Below are positions 49,886 to 59,337 of a stretch of 64,000 bases of DNA, one piece after another. A program made the position numbers and the translations under genes. Positions within the stretch are counted from its first letter, which is position 1. The number at the start of each line of letters is the position of its first letter. The notes under the pieces were generated by a model. That model was not told the DNA's origin and did not search any database. It saw nothing but the letters and a program-made list of their open reading frames with translations. The DNA is taken from assembly GCF_038006045.1 (NCBI RefSeq), contig NZ_JBBOUK010000001.1:1963001-2027000 (forward strand), written 5' to 3'. The DNA is from Exiguobacterium sp. FSL W8-0210 (GTDB lineage Bacteria > Bacillota > Bacilli > Exiguobacteriales > Exiguobacteriaceae).

Positions 49886-51448
49886 TTAGAGGAAAATCTT
49901 CAGTTGATCACTCGTATTTGCTTCATAGGCTGTTCTTAAGTCCCGCACAAAATCAAGACCATGGTGATTCAACCACGGGAGGACAGAATGAATCCGCTCT
50001 TGCGGCGCTCCATCAGGAAGAAGATGATAAGCGGTCTCTTTATATTGTCGTGTTTGTCGATCGAACCGACGTCGATCTTCTGCCAGTAGACTAGCGACTG
50101 CTTGATCGAGCTGTCTCTTGACCTTCTCACTCTTACTCGATGTCCGCAGTAGATTCTGTTCGAGCGAAAGGAATTCGGAGACGAAACTGTCTTTTAACAT
50201 TGCTGCCGTCTGCATACGTCCTGTCATTTTCTCTTCTGAATAGAGCGGAATCGGAACGCCTGATCGGACGATTTCTTCGAGCGACACCTCGAGTTTAGCA
50301 AGACGTTTTTCATCGCTACGACGCACGAGTAACCCACCCATGCGGGGAATCAATAACGGCATCGTCCAATTCAGGTGATGAAAGAGCGGTCGTAAGCGTG
50401 TCCAGTATGCTAACTCCCCCGGACCCCCGATATAGGCAAGCGTCGGGAACAGGTAATCCTGCATCAATGGACGTGTGACGACACTGTTGGAGAAACGTTC
50501 CGGACTGGCGTACAGCAACGCGATCAATTCAAGCTCCGTATATTGCTTTCCTTGTTTCGTCTCGAATCCGTCTGCTGTCGGATACAGTAACTGACGACCG
50601 TGATCATCGACGAAAAGATGCGCCGCTTCCTCGTTCAAGAATGTATCCGGTAACTCTTGCGTCTGTGAAATACCATCCGTCAATGCTCGTCTAAATTCCG
50701 CATTGTCTTGAATCAACCGTTCAAAGAACGGAATCTCGAGTTCACGGACAGAATGTGTATCCGCATCAAAGAAGACGACATCAAAATCGATCAATTCACC
50801 GATCAATTGTGAGAAAAACATTCCATACGATGTACACGCTTCAACGAGTTGCTTCAGGCGCGCAACTAATTGTTTCGTATGAACCGTTTCTGGCATTGCT
50901 CGGAATGCCTCTTCGATGATTTCAAGAAGTGCTGCTTGATCAAAAGAGAGCCGACTGACCGAACGGGCAATCGATTCTGAAGGTGTGACAGCGATTTTAC
51001 GCGTTTGATAATCCGCTGTCGGAACGTAAACATGGTTAATCTCATCAAAATCGTGATCTTCGGTCGCGAGCCAAAAAATCGGAACGACAGGCCGCCCAAG
51101 TGTCGTTTCCGCCTGCTGCGCGACCTTCAGACAGGTCAACAATTTATAGATGGCATATAATGGTCCGCCAAAGATACCCGTTTGTTGCCCTGTAATGACA
51201 ACTTGAGCTTCACCCGTACGAAGCTTCGCGACACGTTCCCGCAAACGCTCCGTCATGTTCGGATTTTGGCGTTCGAGTTCGTCTGTCAGTGCCGCGAGAT
51301 GCGGATAGTGACGTTCTTCAAGCAAACGGCTCCTCGACGCTAAACCACTCTCTCCAAGGTGGTCGACATATGTTAAGAATTCTTCTCGTGAAGCACGATG
51401 CATCAACGAGTTATCATCGTATAAGGCTTCAAATGGTTGTACCTTCAA
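49886..51448 (-). CDS. bshC: Putative cysteine ligase BshC (bacillithiol synthesis)
   Basis: Catalyses, or is required for, the last step of bacillithiol synthesis: adding cysteine to glucosaminyl-malate. The 520-residue protein has the family segment VVITGQQTGIFGGPLYAIYK and FWLATEDHDFDEINH, and a long C-terminal coiled coil. In B. subtilis it (yllA) precedes mraZ, which is missing here. It lies at the end of a panE-like/DUF3397/bshC unit. Confidence 0.93.
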   Translation of the reverse strand: MKVQPFEALYDDNSLMHRASREEFLTYVDHLGESGLASRSRLLEERHYPHLAALTDELERQNPNMTERLRERVAKLRTGEAQVVITGQQTGIFGGPLYAIYKLLTCLKVAQQAETTLGRPVVPIFWLATEDHDFDEINHVYVPTADYQTRKIAVTPSESIARSVSRLSFDQAALLEIIEEAFRAMPETVHTKQLVARLKQLVEACTSYGMFFSQLIGELIDFDVVFFDADTHSVRELEIPFFERLIQDNAEFRRALTDGISQTQELPDTFLNEEAAHLFVDDHGRQLLYPTADGFETKQGKQYTELELIALLYASPERFSNSVVTRPLMQDYLFPTLAYIGGPGELAYWTRLRPLFHHLNWTMPLLIPRMGGLLVRRSDEKRLAKLEVSLEEIVRSGVPIPLYSEEKMTGRMQTAAMLKDSFVSEFLSLEQNLLRTSSKSEKVKRQLDQAVASLLAEDRRRFDRQTRQYKETAYHLLPDGAPQERIHSVLPWLNHHGLDFVRDLRTAYEANTSDQLKIFL

Positions 51449-51477
51449 ACAAAATCCCTTCTTTCTTACCTAACTGG

Positions 51478-51834
51478 TCAGCTGATGAACAGTTGACGAA
51501 TTCCGAGTACGAACAGTATGAAATGGACGGGTAATGCCAGCAAGATGATGATCCGCCAACTGTGGCGAATCATTTGTCTCAAATCAACATCAAGTTGACG
51601 AATTCGTTGCCAGAGTGCATTCAACGCAAACACCAACAACACGACGATGACGATCCACCCTAAGTAATTTGTTCCGGTCAAGGCAATCAATGCAACATGA
51701 ATCGCATACAGAACGATGAATGTTCCAAAGTCGAGTGCAAATCGAACGGCCTTCCCATGTTTCCGAAATAGAAGTAGAAAGACGAGATACAACGCAATCA
51801 GGCTGAATAAAGGAAAAATGATGAAGACTGTCAC
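51478..51834 (-). CDS. DUF3397-family membrane protein
   Basis: A 118-residue protein with four hydrophobic segments (about 2-22, 34-52, 58-72 and 92-114) and a short charged loop RIRQLDVDLRQMIRHSWR. Similar small proteins lie between panE and bshC in other Bacillales. The function is unknown. The start overlaps the panE-like gene by 4 bases. Confidence 0.75.
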   Translation of the reverse strand: MTVFIIFPLFSLIALYLVFLLLFRKHGKAVRFALDFGTFIVLYAIHVALIALTGTNYLGWIVIVVLLVFALNALWQRIRQLDVDLRQMIRHSWRIIILLALPVHFILFVLGIRQLFIS

Positions 51835-52640
51835 TGCGGACCCTCCCTCTGTTTGATCTGTTCATAATAAAAAGATAAACGTGGCGTCGCAGTCGTCGCC
51901 TGACGTAATGCGTATCCAAGTATCGGTTCTACTTCCGTTCGTCGTCCATACTCAAGATCTCGTAACATGGAAGAACGATTTTTGCCCGTATTCTTCATGA
52001 TCCGCTCGATTTCGGAATAAGTAATGTCATGGTGCGGGAAAATCGTCCGCATTTCGTCAAATAATTGACGGGCTTCTTCTCGATAAGGCATCTCTAATAA
52101 GGATCCATTCTCAACACCGTAATAAGCCGTCACTGGATTGATGACGACGTTGATGAACAGCTTCGTCAATAAAACGGCTTCCATATCTGACTCAAGTTCA
52201 AAGCACAGCTGCTTTGACGACAAGTTCGCTACCTCTTGATTTCCGTAGCGGATGCGTCCTTTTCCAGTATGCTGGACTTCAAACGGTGCAGTACGCATGG
52301 CACCATGTTCTACGACACCAAATAAGACATGCGGCAATTGCTCTTTCCATTTCAAATGATCCATTCCATTTTGCAGGAACATGACGGGACACGTCAGCCG
52401 TTCAAGGAATGGAATCACACTTTTTATATCATACGACTTTGTCGCGACAAACACCAAGTCTTCTGACTCGAGCCGATCAATCTTCCGGATCCGTACGAGA
52501 CGACTCGCTTGTCCATCGCGAATGATTGGTCGTTCCTCATCTTGTTCTTGTCGCACATAAAGCGTGACTGCATGATCTTTCGATAAATAAGAGGCAAGCA
52601 ATAACCCGATGGCACCCGCGCCAATGATTCCAACATTCAT
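51831..52640 (-). CDS. Ketopantoate reductase-family protein (YlbQ/PanE-like)
   Basis: NADPH-dependent reductase fold of 269 residues, starting with the dinucleotide motif GIIGAGAIGLLLASYLS and ending in the ApbA/PanE C-terminal helical domain (VINPVTAYYGVENGSLL, SSMLRDLEYGRRTEVEPI). The latter resembles the substrate-site lysine/serine region of PanE. A role in pantothenate synthesis is likely by family, but several PanE-like paralogues have other substrates. Confidence 0.8.
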   Translation of the reverse strand: MNVGIIGAGAIGLLLASYLSKDHAVTLYVRQEQDEERPIIRDGQASRLVRIRKIDRLESEDLVFVATKSYDIKSVIPFLERLTCPVMFLQNGMDHLKWKEQLPHVLFGVVEHGAMRTAPFEVQHTGKGRIRYGNQEVANLSSKQLCFELESDMEAVLLTKLFINVVINPVTAYYGVENGSLLEMPYREEARQLFDEMRTIFPHHDITYSEIERIMKNTGKNRSSMLRDLEYGRRTEVEPILGYALRQATTATPRLSFYYEQIKQREGPQ

Positions 52641-52661
52641 CTATTCATATCCCCTTTCATG

Positions 52662-52706
52662 AAAAAAGCGACCTTAAAACCGATTTCTCGATTTGAAGGT
52701 CGCTTT
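52662..52706 (-). terminator. Rho-independent terminator after rpmF
   Basis: Minus strand: 10-bp stem AAGCGACCTT / AAGGTCGCTT with a 20-base loop, then T6. Only about 20 bases separate it from the panE-like start codon. Confidence 0.82.
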
Positions 52707-52723
52707 TATACCGATCAATCAGC

Positions 52724-52897
52724 TTATTTGCTGACGATTTCTTTACCTTTGTACGAGCCACATGCTTTACAAACGCGGTGTGAAAGTTTCATTTCACCAC
52801 AGTTTGGGCACTCGACCATACCTGGTACACGGAGTTTGAAATGAGTACGGCGAAGACGTTTGCGTGTTTTCGACGTTCTGCGGAATGGTACTGCCAT
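52724..52897 (-). CDS. rpmF: 50S ribosomal protein L32
   Basis: A 57-residue zinc-type L32: [20 protein letters not shown] at the start, then a four-cysteine zinc ribbon with CPNCG and CKACG. A GGAGG is 10 bases upstream of the ATG at 52897. It follows yceD, the usual pairing across bacteria. Confidence 0.97.
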
Positions 52898-52943
52898 CGT
52901 TGTCCACCTCCTTGAAAAAATACACTCGCCTTTACTTCAGAAA

Positions 52944-53468
52944 TCAGGAATCCTGATCTTTTTTAAAGAACTGAGCGAGACCCGCGAGTCGCGGATCGAT
53001 TTTTGGTTCGGTTTCCTCTGGATCTTCTTCAGAAAGAATCGTCCAGCCTTCCCCCTCAACCAACTGATTCTCTTCATCATCCCCATGCACTTGCACTGGC
53101 ACATGAAGTAAAATCAATTCTTGCACGAGCGGTCGAAGATCGACCGTATTCCCGATCGGCACGTTGATGTCATCTGCTTCGTTCGAAACAGCATCGACCT
53201 CGAGCAGGAATGGCTCGATGGATTCAATCTCGAATGGATAAGCGACGTCATTTAGCGTCCGGGCATCCGGAAGCGTCATTTCGCCGGTAATCCGAAGATT
53301 GAATATTAATTGATTCGATGTAAACGATGCATTTGCACGAACGTGCACAGGTTGCACCGCCCGGATATCCGGATGGAGGGCGACTAGCTCATTGAGCTCG
53401 ATCGTCTCGTTAACCTGAAGTTGACCCAGATTGCGCAATTTATTCAATTGCATCAGGGACCATTTCAT
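52944..53468 (-). CDS. ylbN: YceD/DUF177-family protein (YlbN)
   Basis: A 174-residue protein of the DUF177 family, linked in other bacteria to 23S rRNA accumulation and always near rpmF. The start at 53468 (MKWSLMQLNKL) follows GAGGTG. The C-terminal part (VDLRPLVQELILLHVPVQV and DPRLAGLAQFF) is the family signature; the usual second cysteine pair is not seen. Confidence 0.88.
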   Translation of the reverse strand: MKWSLMQLNKLRNLGQLQVNETIELNELVALHPDIRAVQPVHVRANASFTSNQLIFNLRITGEMTLPDARTLNDVAYPFEIESIEPFLLEVDAVSNEADDINVPIGNTVDLRPLVQELILLHVPVQVHGDDEENQLVEGEGWTILSEEDPEETEPKIDPRLAGLAQFFKKDQDS

Positions 53469-53496
53469 CCGAATCACCTCAATTGCAACAATATGA

Positions 53497-53525
53497 ATTA
53501 TAGAGAGGACATCTTGTTTTGTCAA
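53497..53525 (-). promoter_or_regulatory. Consensus sigma-A promoter of ylbN-rpmF
   Basis: Minus strand: TTGACA (53520-53525), 17-base spacer, TATAAT (53497-53502). Both hexamers match consensus perfectly. The start of transcription would be about 20 bases upstream of the ylbN ATG, so a short leader is expected. Confidence 0.85.
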
Positions 53526-53624
53526 TGTTTTTTCTTTACACTGAAATCGCTAGAGAACGAACACTTTTGGACGTCTTTATCCATATTACCGCACTTAATT
53601 CGGTTTGCAAAGGAGAAAGTTTTC

Positions 53625-54776
53625 ATGAGGATGACAGCTATCATTTCAGAGTACAATCCGTTTCATAACGGACACTATTATCAAGCGACGACAGCACGAC
53701 GGGAAACGGATGCCGACGTCATCGTCGCCATCATGAGCGGGACGTTCATGCAGCGTGGTGAGCCCGCCTTTACGGATAAATGGACACGTGCTCAGGCAGC
53801 CGTCGCGAGCGGTGCCATCGATCTCGTTCTTGAACTTCCCTTCTATTTTGCTGTCCAGCGTGCTGATCGCTTTGCACTCGGTGGTGTAACGATTGCCGAG
53901 ACAATCGGCTGTCAGTCGCTTTCGTTTGGAAGCGAGTGCGGAGATATCGAACCTTTTCTCCATGCAGCAGCGGAACAGATCGAAGAGACACCTGCATACA
54001 AGCAAGCGTTACACGATGGTTTGGCATCTGGTCTCTCTTCTGCTCACGCCGCCAGTCAAGCATTCAGGAGCGTCTCACGGACGCTTGATTTGACACAACC
54101 GAACAATACGCTTGGCTATTATTACGCTCGCGCCGCAAATACCCTATCGCTTCACACGACGAAACGGATTGGAAGTGGCTACCACGACTTATCCACCGGG
54201 GACATCATGAGCGCCACCGCGATACGCGCCCATCATCAAACGCACGGTCAGCTGCTCGCACTTCCTGAACAAACCGAAGACGTCTTAGCAAACGCCTCTT
54301 TCGCCAACTTTTCGCACTATTATCCGTGGATTCGACAACGTCTACTAACGACTCCAGTACCCGAGTTGATGCGAATCGCTGGGATCGACGCTTCGTTAGC
54401 ACCACGACTCATCGAAGGGGCGAAACAAGCAACAACATTCGAGACCTTTCTGAATCACGTCAAAACACGCCGTTATACGCGGACGAGCCTGCAACGTGCC
54501 CTGATCTATCTGTTGACCTCAACGACAGCAGAGGAGGTCGCACGGATTGATTACGACCATATTGATTTCGTTCGTCCCCTCGCCTTTTCAGAACGAGGAC
54601 GACAGGCACTCAAAACCATCAAAACGCGGACTACCGTCTTCAGTACCTTCACGAGTCATCCTTGGCTAACGAAAGAAAGCCAAGTGACAGCTGCATACGC
54701 ACTGCCCTTGGCTCGCTACGACGCGTTGCTCGAACACCGTCGTTTTCCTTATTTCGCTGGAAGTTCTTCTAAATAA
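53625..54776 (+). CDS. tmcAL: tRNA(Met) cytidine acetate ligase TmcAL (YlbM)
   Basis: Forms N4-acetylcytidine at the wobble base of elongator tRNA-Met from acetate and ATP. The start is the ATG at 53625, 9 bases after AAAGGAG; the ORF extends upstream through the divergent ylbN promoter but this is not coding. The nucleotidyltransferase motif is ISEYNPFHNGHYYQ and the second ATP motif includes DIMSATAIR. The 383-residue length fits. It is convergent with ylbL, overlapping its 3' end by 28 bases. Confidence 0.93.
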   Translation: MRMTAIISEYNPFHNGHYYQATTARRETDADVIVAIMSGTFMQRGEPAFTDKWTRAQAAVASGAIDLVLELPFYFAVQRADRFALGGVTIAETIGCQSLSFGSECGDIEPFLHAAAEQIEETPAYKQALHDGLASGLSSAHAASQAFRSVSRTLDLTQPNNTLGYYYARAANTLSLHTTKRIGSGYHDLSTGDIMSATAIRAHHQTHGQLLALPEQTEDVLANASFANFSHYYPWIRQRLLTTPVPELMRIAGIDASLAPRLIEGAKQATTFETFLNHVKTRRYTRTSLQRALIYLLTSTTAEEVARIDYDHIDFVRPLAFSERGRQALKTIKTRTTVFSTFTSHPWLTKESQVTAAYALPLARYDALLEHRRFPYFAGSSSK

Positions 54777-55746
54777 TCAATCGCATCTTCGACTGTCTTG
54801 ATCGGAACGAGCTTCATGTTCGTTCCGAGTTTTTTGATGGATGGTTTTGCTTCTTTGTAGTTCTCTCCTGCTGGCACGAACATGATTTCTGCTCCTGCCT
54901 CGTCAGCAGCGACGACCTTTTGCCATGCTCCGCCAATCGGTCCCACCTTGCCGCCTTCTTCAATCGTTCCCGTGCCGGCGATTTTATGCCCTTTCGCCAA
55001 ATCCCCCGGCGTCAATTGATCATAAATTTCAAGGGTGAACATCATTCCAGCAGATGGTCCACCGACACCTTCGACCTGAAACGCAATCTCAGGATCCGTC
55101 GTCACGTTTGAGATCGGAAGCGGTTCGTAAATACCTAGTCCGACTCGCTTGACCTCTTTAGATAACTGATCCACTCGAATCGTCGTCTTCTTGTCTTCCG
55201 ATTTACGCGTGAACTGAATCGGAACAGCTGTTTTGGCTTTTTTCACTTGAATCGTCTTCATGAAACCTTCAAATGACGTAATCGGTTTTCCGTCAACACT
55301 TGTAATCCGATCCCCTGCCTTCAGTTTCCCCTCGGCTGGACCACCGGGAATGACGCCGGAGACGTAGACCCCTTCGAAATCGACATCGACCTTTTGATCC
55401 GCCAATTCATACGCTTCGATCGTTGCGTTATGTTGCGCTTCTTCCATATACAGCTTCTGACGCGTTTCATACTGCGCGTCCGACTCGCCGTCGTACAGAT
55501 AATCACTTACACTCGATGTTTCGGAGAACGGTAGAAATAAGCTTTCAATGAGAAAGTAAGGCGTGGCCCGGCGTTGTGCGATCGTCAGCATCATCAAATC
55601 TCCCGGTTCCTTGTCGCCTCCAGACACATCGATCAAATCTTCCGTCGACGTCGCGTCACCCGGATAGGAGATGAAATAGGGAAGCGGTACGAAAAATACG
55701 ATCAAGGCAGCGATGATTGCTGCTAAGGCAGGTTTCCAAGCTTTCA

Positions 55747-55747
<1 letters not shown>
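54749..55747 (-). CDS. ylbL: PDZ-domain Lon-type membrane protease (YlbL, SepM-like)
   Basis: Membrane-anchored serine protease of 332 residues. It has an N-terminal signal-anchor (about 5-25), a PDZ domain (about 125-190; VYVSGVIPGGPAEGKLKAGD) and a C-terminal Lon-type Ser-Lys protease domain. The catalytic serine is in GVGGPSAGMMF and the lysine in GGAWQKVVAA. SepM processes a quorum-sensing peptide in streptococci; the substrate here is unknown. The ATG at 55747 overlaps the coaD stop as ATGA. Confidence 0.92.
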
Positions 55748-56807
<1,060 letters not shown>

Positions 56808-56862
56808 TTCCTTCATTCCTTTCAACAAAGAAGCGACGAGGATGTCCTCATCGCTCCATGGA

Positions 56863-57120
56863 TTATGCTTCTTCTGGCATTTTACCTTTTTTGTTCGCGA
56901 ACGTCTCCGTGATGAACGGTCGTTCTGAACGTTTAATCGATTCGACGAACGGGAGAGTCGAAATGACTTCCATCACCTGTTCATGCTGATCTAAATCGAC
57001 ATACAGATGAACGTATCGTTCACGTTTAGACGTAAAGTAGACGTTCCCGTAACGGCGTAATTGACGGGATGCTTTCATCGCATTGACATAGACGATGAGT
57101 CCCACTCGTTCCTTGATCAC
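56863..57120 (-). CDS. ylbG: YlbG-like protein (DUF2129)
   Basis: An 85-residue cytoplasmic protein with the family segment VGLIVYVNAMKASRQLRRYG and DFVESIKRSERPFI-like C-terminal part. The function is unknown. It lies between rsmD and ricF as in B. subtilis. Confidence 0.88.
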   Translation of the reverse strand: MIKERVGLIVYVNAMKASRQLRRYGNVYFTSKRERYVHLYVDLDQHEQVMEVISTLPFVESIKRSERPFITETFANKKGKMPEEA

Positions 57121-57144
57121 GCCAGCCTACCCCCTTCACCTTCG

Positions 57145-57585
57145 TTATCCGCTACAGCTACAGCTGCCACCGGTCGAACAACCTCCAGCGCATCCTTGAT
57201 CGAAGAAAGGATTTCCCGTCGGTACTTTAATTTGCGGTGATACTTCTCCAGCGAGCTTCAGACTGATTTGTCCGAGTAACGTCTCGAGTTGTTTTTCCGC
57301 CTTTTTAAACTGCGCGACTTCCTCTTGTAAATCAAGTCGCCGTTTGACTTCATGGACCTTTTTCGTGATCGTCTGATAGTCAGGATGATACCGTCCGAAT
57401 CGCTGTACGAGTTCGTAGTCCTCCTTGACTTGATGAAAATCGCGAATGACAGCCTGTGCCTCTGTTGACTCTTGCTGTGCTTGTTTCGCACATCTATATG
57501 CTTGCCCCGTTTCACTTTGAGCGAGAGATCGAATGAGGTCTTCCGCTGCGTTGATGAGGTCAATCGTCTTATCGGTATATATCAC
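57145..57585 (-). CDS. ricF: RicF (YlbF), Fe-S regulator subunit of RNase Y
   Basis: Member of the RicA-RicF-RicT complex that steers RNase Y mRNA cleavage. The GTG at 57585 (146 residues) lies 7 bases after AAGGAGGAG; the ATG at 57612 places that site within the gene. YELVQRFGRYHPDYQTITKK and VPTGNPFFDQG match YlbF, and the C-terminal cysteine cluster (CAGGCSTGGSCSC) is the expected iron-sulfur ligand region. Confidence 0.92.
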   Translation of the reverse strand: MIYTDKTIDLINAAEDLIRSLAQSETGQAYRCAKQAQQESTEAQAVIRDFHQVKEDYELVQRFGRYHPDYQTITKKVHEVKRRLDLQEEVAQFKKAEKQLETLLGQISLKLAGEVSPQIKVPTGNPFFDQGCAGGCSTGGSCSCSG

Positions 57586-57677
57586 AACGAATCTCCTCCT
57601 TAACTTTACCATCTTATCATAACATTTCTCTCCCTCCTAGCCTGTTGAATTGTGTATAATTTGTTCAGAAGGAAGGA

Positions 57678-58454
57678 ATGAACTTTATGCAACTGCTCTC
57701 TTTTAATATGTTCCGGACGATTGGAATCAAGACGGAACATGCCAAATCAGATTATCACTTTGATTCCTTAAAAAAAATCGAACAGGCGGATGTCGTCCTG
57801 TTCCCGGAATACTGGCAAATCCACTCAATCATCTACGGGATGAAAAAACCGATCTTCCCGTCGGCTGCTACGTTCCACTTAGGTCATGATAAGATCGAGA
57901 TGACGCGGATTTTTCAAACCGTCATTCCGGATAACATCCCTCGGACCGGCATCTATGGAAAAAATGAATTCACCGTCGAACGTGTCTTACGTGAATTCTC
58001 GTTTCCGTTCGTTGCGAAGACAGTCCGTAGCTCCATGGGACAAGGTGTCCATCTCATCAAAAATGAAACAGACTGGAAGAAATACACGGATACACACGAG
58101 ACGTTCTACATTCAGGAGTACATTCCGAATGAGAAGGACTTACGTGTCGTCGTCGTCGGCGATCAAGTCCTTGCTGCGTACTGGCGCGTCGGTGGTGCTC
58201 AGTTCTTAAATAACGTCGCTCAAGGTGGTGTCCTTGATTTTGATGATGTGCCACAAGGGGCAATCGACTTCGTGCTCGCGCTCGCGAAACAGCTCGATAT
58301 CGATCACGCCGGTTTTGACCTCATCATCCGTGACGGACAGTGGTACGTTCTTGAGTTCAATGTCTTCTTCGGTGGGGAAGGACTCAATCACCTTGGTATC
58401 CACGCACCGGATACGATTCTTGAATATGTCGAACGAAAATATGGAAGTTCATGA
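57678..58454 (+). CDS. RimK-like ATP-grasp protein
   Basis: A 258-residue ATP-grasp enzyme. ATP-grasp features are FPFVAKTVRSSMGQGVHLI (nucleotide lid lysine), YIQEYIPNEKDLRVVVVG and the Mg2+ site in EFNVFFGGEGLNHLG. The N-terminal pre-ATP-grasp domain is short. Relatives join amino acids (often glutamate) to peptides, coenzymes or amino sugars; the substrate here is unknown. It is divergent from ricF, with 92 bases between the two start codons. The start is uncertain: a second ATG is 9 bases downstream. Confidence 0.85.
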   Translation: MNFMQLLSFNMFRTIGIKTEHAKSDYHFDSLKKIEQADVVLFPEYWQIHSIIYGMKKPIFPSAATFHLGHDKIEMTRIFQTVIPDNIPRTGIYGKNEFTVERVLREFSFPFVAKTVRSSMGQGVHLIKNETDWKKYTDTHETFYIQEYIPNEKDLRVVVVGDQVLAAYWRVGGAQFLNNVAQGGVLDFDDVPQGAIDFVLALAKQLDIDHAGFDLIIRDGQWYVLEFNVFFGGEGLNHLGIHAPDTILEYVERKYGSS

Positions 58455-58502
58455 ATTCTTCAAAATGACTTCACATCTTTTACGTCATCGTTTCATTCAT
58501 TA

Positions 58503-58511
58503 TGGTATGAT
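58503..58511 (+). promoter_or_regulatory. Candidate extended -10 promoter of the YugN-like gene
   Basis: TGG followed by TATGAT (58506-58511), an extended -10 box, lies about 50 bases before the gene. No good -35 box at the usual distance was seen. Confidence 0.45.
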
Positions 58512-58564
58512 AGTTTGGAAAGACTAGTATCTACTAGCAAACTGGGGTATAGGGGGATTCAAAC

Positions 58565-58915
58565 ATGAAGTTTGAACAATATGGCATCGAAGGCAAGGAA
58601 CTGAAGTTCGGTCTTCTCGAAACAATCATGGAACATCACCGCTTCGTTCGTGAAGGACAGTGGGATTACGAACGCGCGATGTACGACATGAAATATGAAA
58701 AACAATCAACAGGTGAAGTATTCTACCTGCGTGTTCCTGTCTATGCGATCCAAGGCGAGATTGAAGACCGCCATGCTGTCGTTCGTATGATGACACCACT
58801 TCTCGGTAAACACTACTATCCACACGGTGTCGAGTATGATGAGACGTTCCCTCCGGAAATCGTTAAAGACTGCGAACGTCGTTTAGCAGCATTGCTCGAA
58901 ACACTCGAAAAATAA
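58565..58915 (+). CDS. YugN-like protein
   Basis: A 116-residue cytoplasmic protein. The GQWDYERAMYDMKYE segment, EVFYLRVPVYAIQGEI and the HYYPHGVEYDE end follow the YugN family pattern. The function of the family is not known. AGGGGG is 10 bases upstream of the ATG, and a terminator follows. Confidence 0.75.
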   Translation: MKFEQYGIEGKELKFGLLETIMEHHRFVREGQWDYERAMYDMKYEKQSTGEVFYLRVPVYAIQGEIEDRHAVVRMMTPLLGKHYYPHGVEYDETFPPEIVKDCERRLAALLETLEK

Positions 58916-58925
58916 GATCCACACG

Positions 58926-58956
58926 TAGAGGTTCTAATGAGGAGCCTCTATTTTTT
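58926..58956 (+). terminator. Rho-independent terminator after the YugN-like gene
   Basis: Stem TAGAGG(TTC) / (GAG)CCTCTA with T6 on the plus strand. Confidence 0.8.
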
Positions 58957-58985
58957 GTTCTTCATTCCAAACAAAAAAGCCAAAC

Positions 58986-59027
58986 AAAAAAGCTAACGAC
59001 CTCGCATCATCCACGAAATCATTAGCT
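58986..59027 (-). terminator. Rho-independent terminator after the small gene at 59074
   Basis: Minus strand: AGCTAATGA / TCGTTAGCT stem (one G-U pair), then T6. It ends the ctaG-DUF420-sco-small-gene unit. Confidence 0.75.
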
Positions 59028-59073
59028 GTTCTGTCCACCTGATTGTTATTCTTTAATACACGCGAAATCGCTT

Positions 59074-59331
59074 TTAACGCGCGACGAATTGTACATAAGA
59101 TACGACATCGTCTCCGAGCTGAATCCCAAGCTGCTCGCGTACATGAAGATAAAGCGCGTGAAGTGACGTTGCCGGTGCATTGACCTTTACACTAAATGCA
59201 ATCTCTTCCCGGTCCATCCGTTTGATCCGGGAGTGATGGATTCCATAATCCTCGATCGCACAAGCAAGTAATTCCTCGATGGCTTGAATAGAGACGGTAA
59301 CATCTCCTTGCATGTACTCTTCATAAGTCAT
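59074..59331 (-). CDS. Small protein of unknown function downstream of sco
   Basis: An 85-residue protein that I do not recognise. It has a good ribosome binding site (AAAGGAG) and lies 6 bases after the sco stop in the same direction, before a terminator, so it is likely real and co-transcribed with oxidase assembly genes. No membrane segment or metal motif is seen; there is one cysteine (LLACAIEDYG). The layout (GDVTVSIQAIEELL, a variable hinge, then FSVKVNAPATSLHALYLHV and an ending SYVQFVAR) recalls Asp23/Gls24-type proteins, but this is only pattern resemblance. Confidence 0.7.
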   Translation of the reverse strand: MTYEEYMQGDVTVSIQAIEELLACAIEDYGIHHSRIKRMDREEIAFSVKVNAPATSLHALYLHVREQLGIQLGDDVVSYVQFVAR

Positions 59332-59337
59332 CTACCT

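Noticed and set aside
53421-53624. N-terminal extension of tmcAL from 53421.
   Set aside because: It is the reverse side of the ylbN start and promoter; the family motif starts right after the ATG at 53625, which has a good Shine-Dalgarno.
57640-57665. TATAAT at 57656-57661 as promoter of the ATP-grasp gene.
   Set aside because: The hexamer is perfect, but no acceptable -35 box or extended -10 TG was found; left unannotated.
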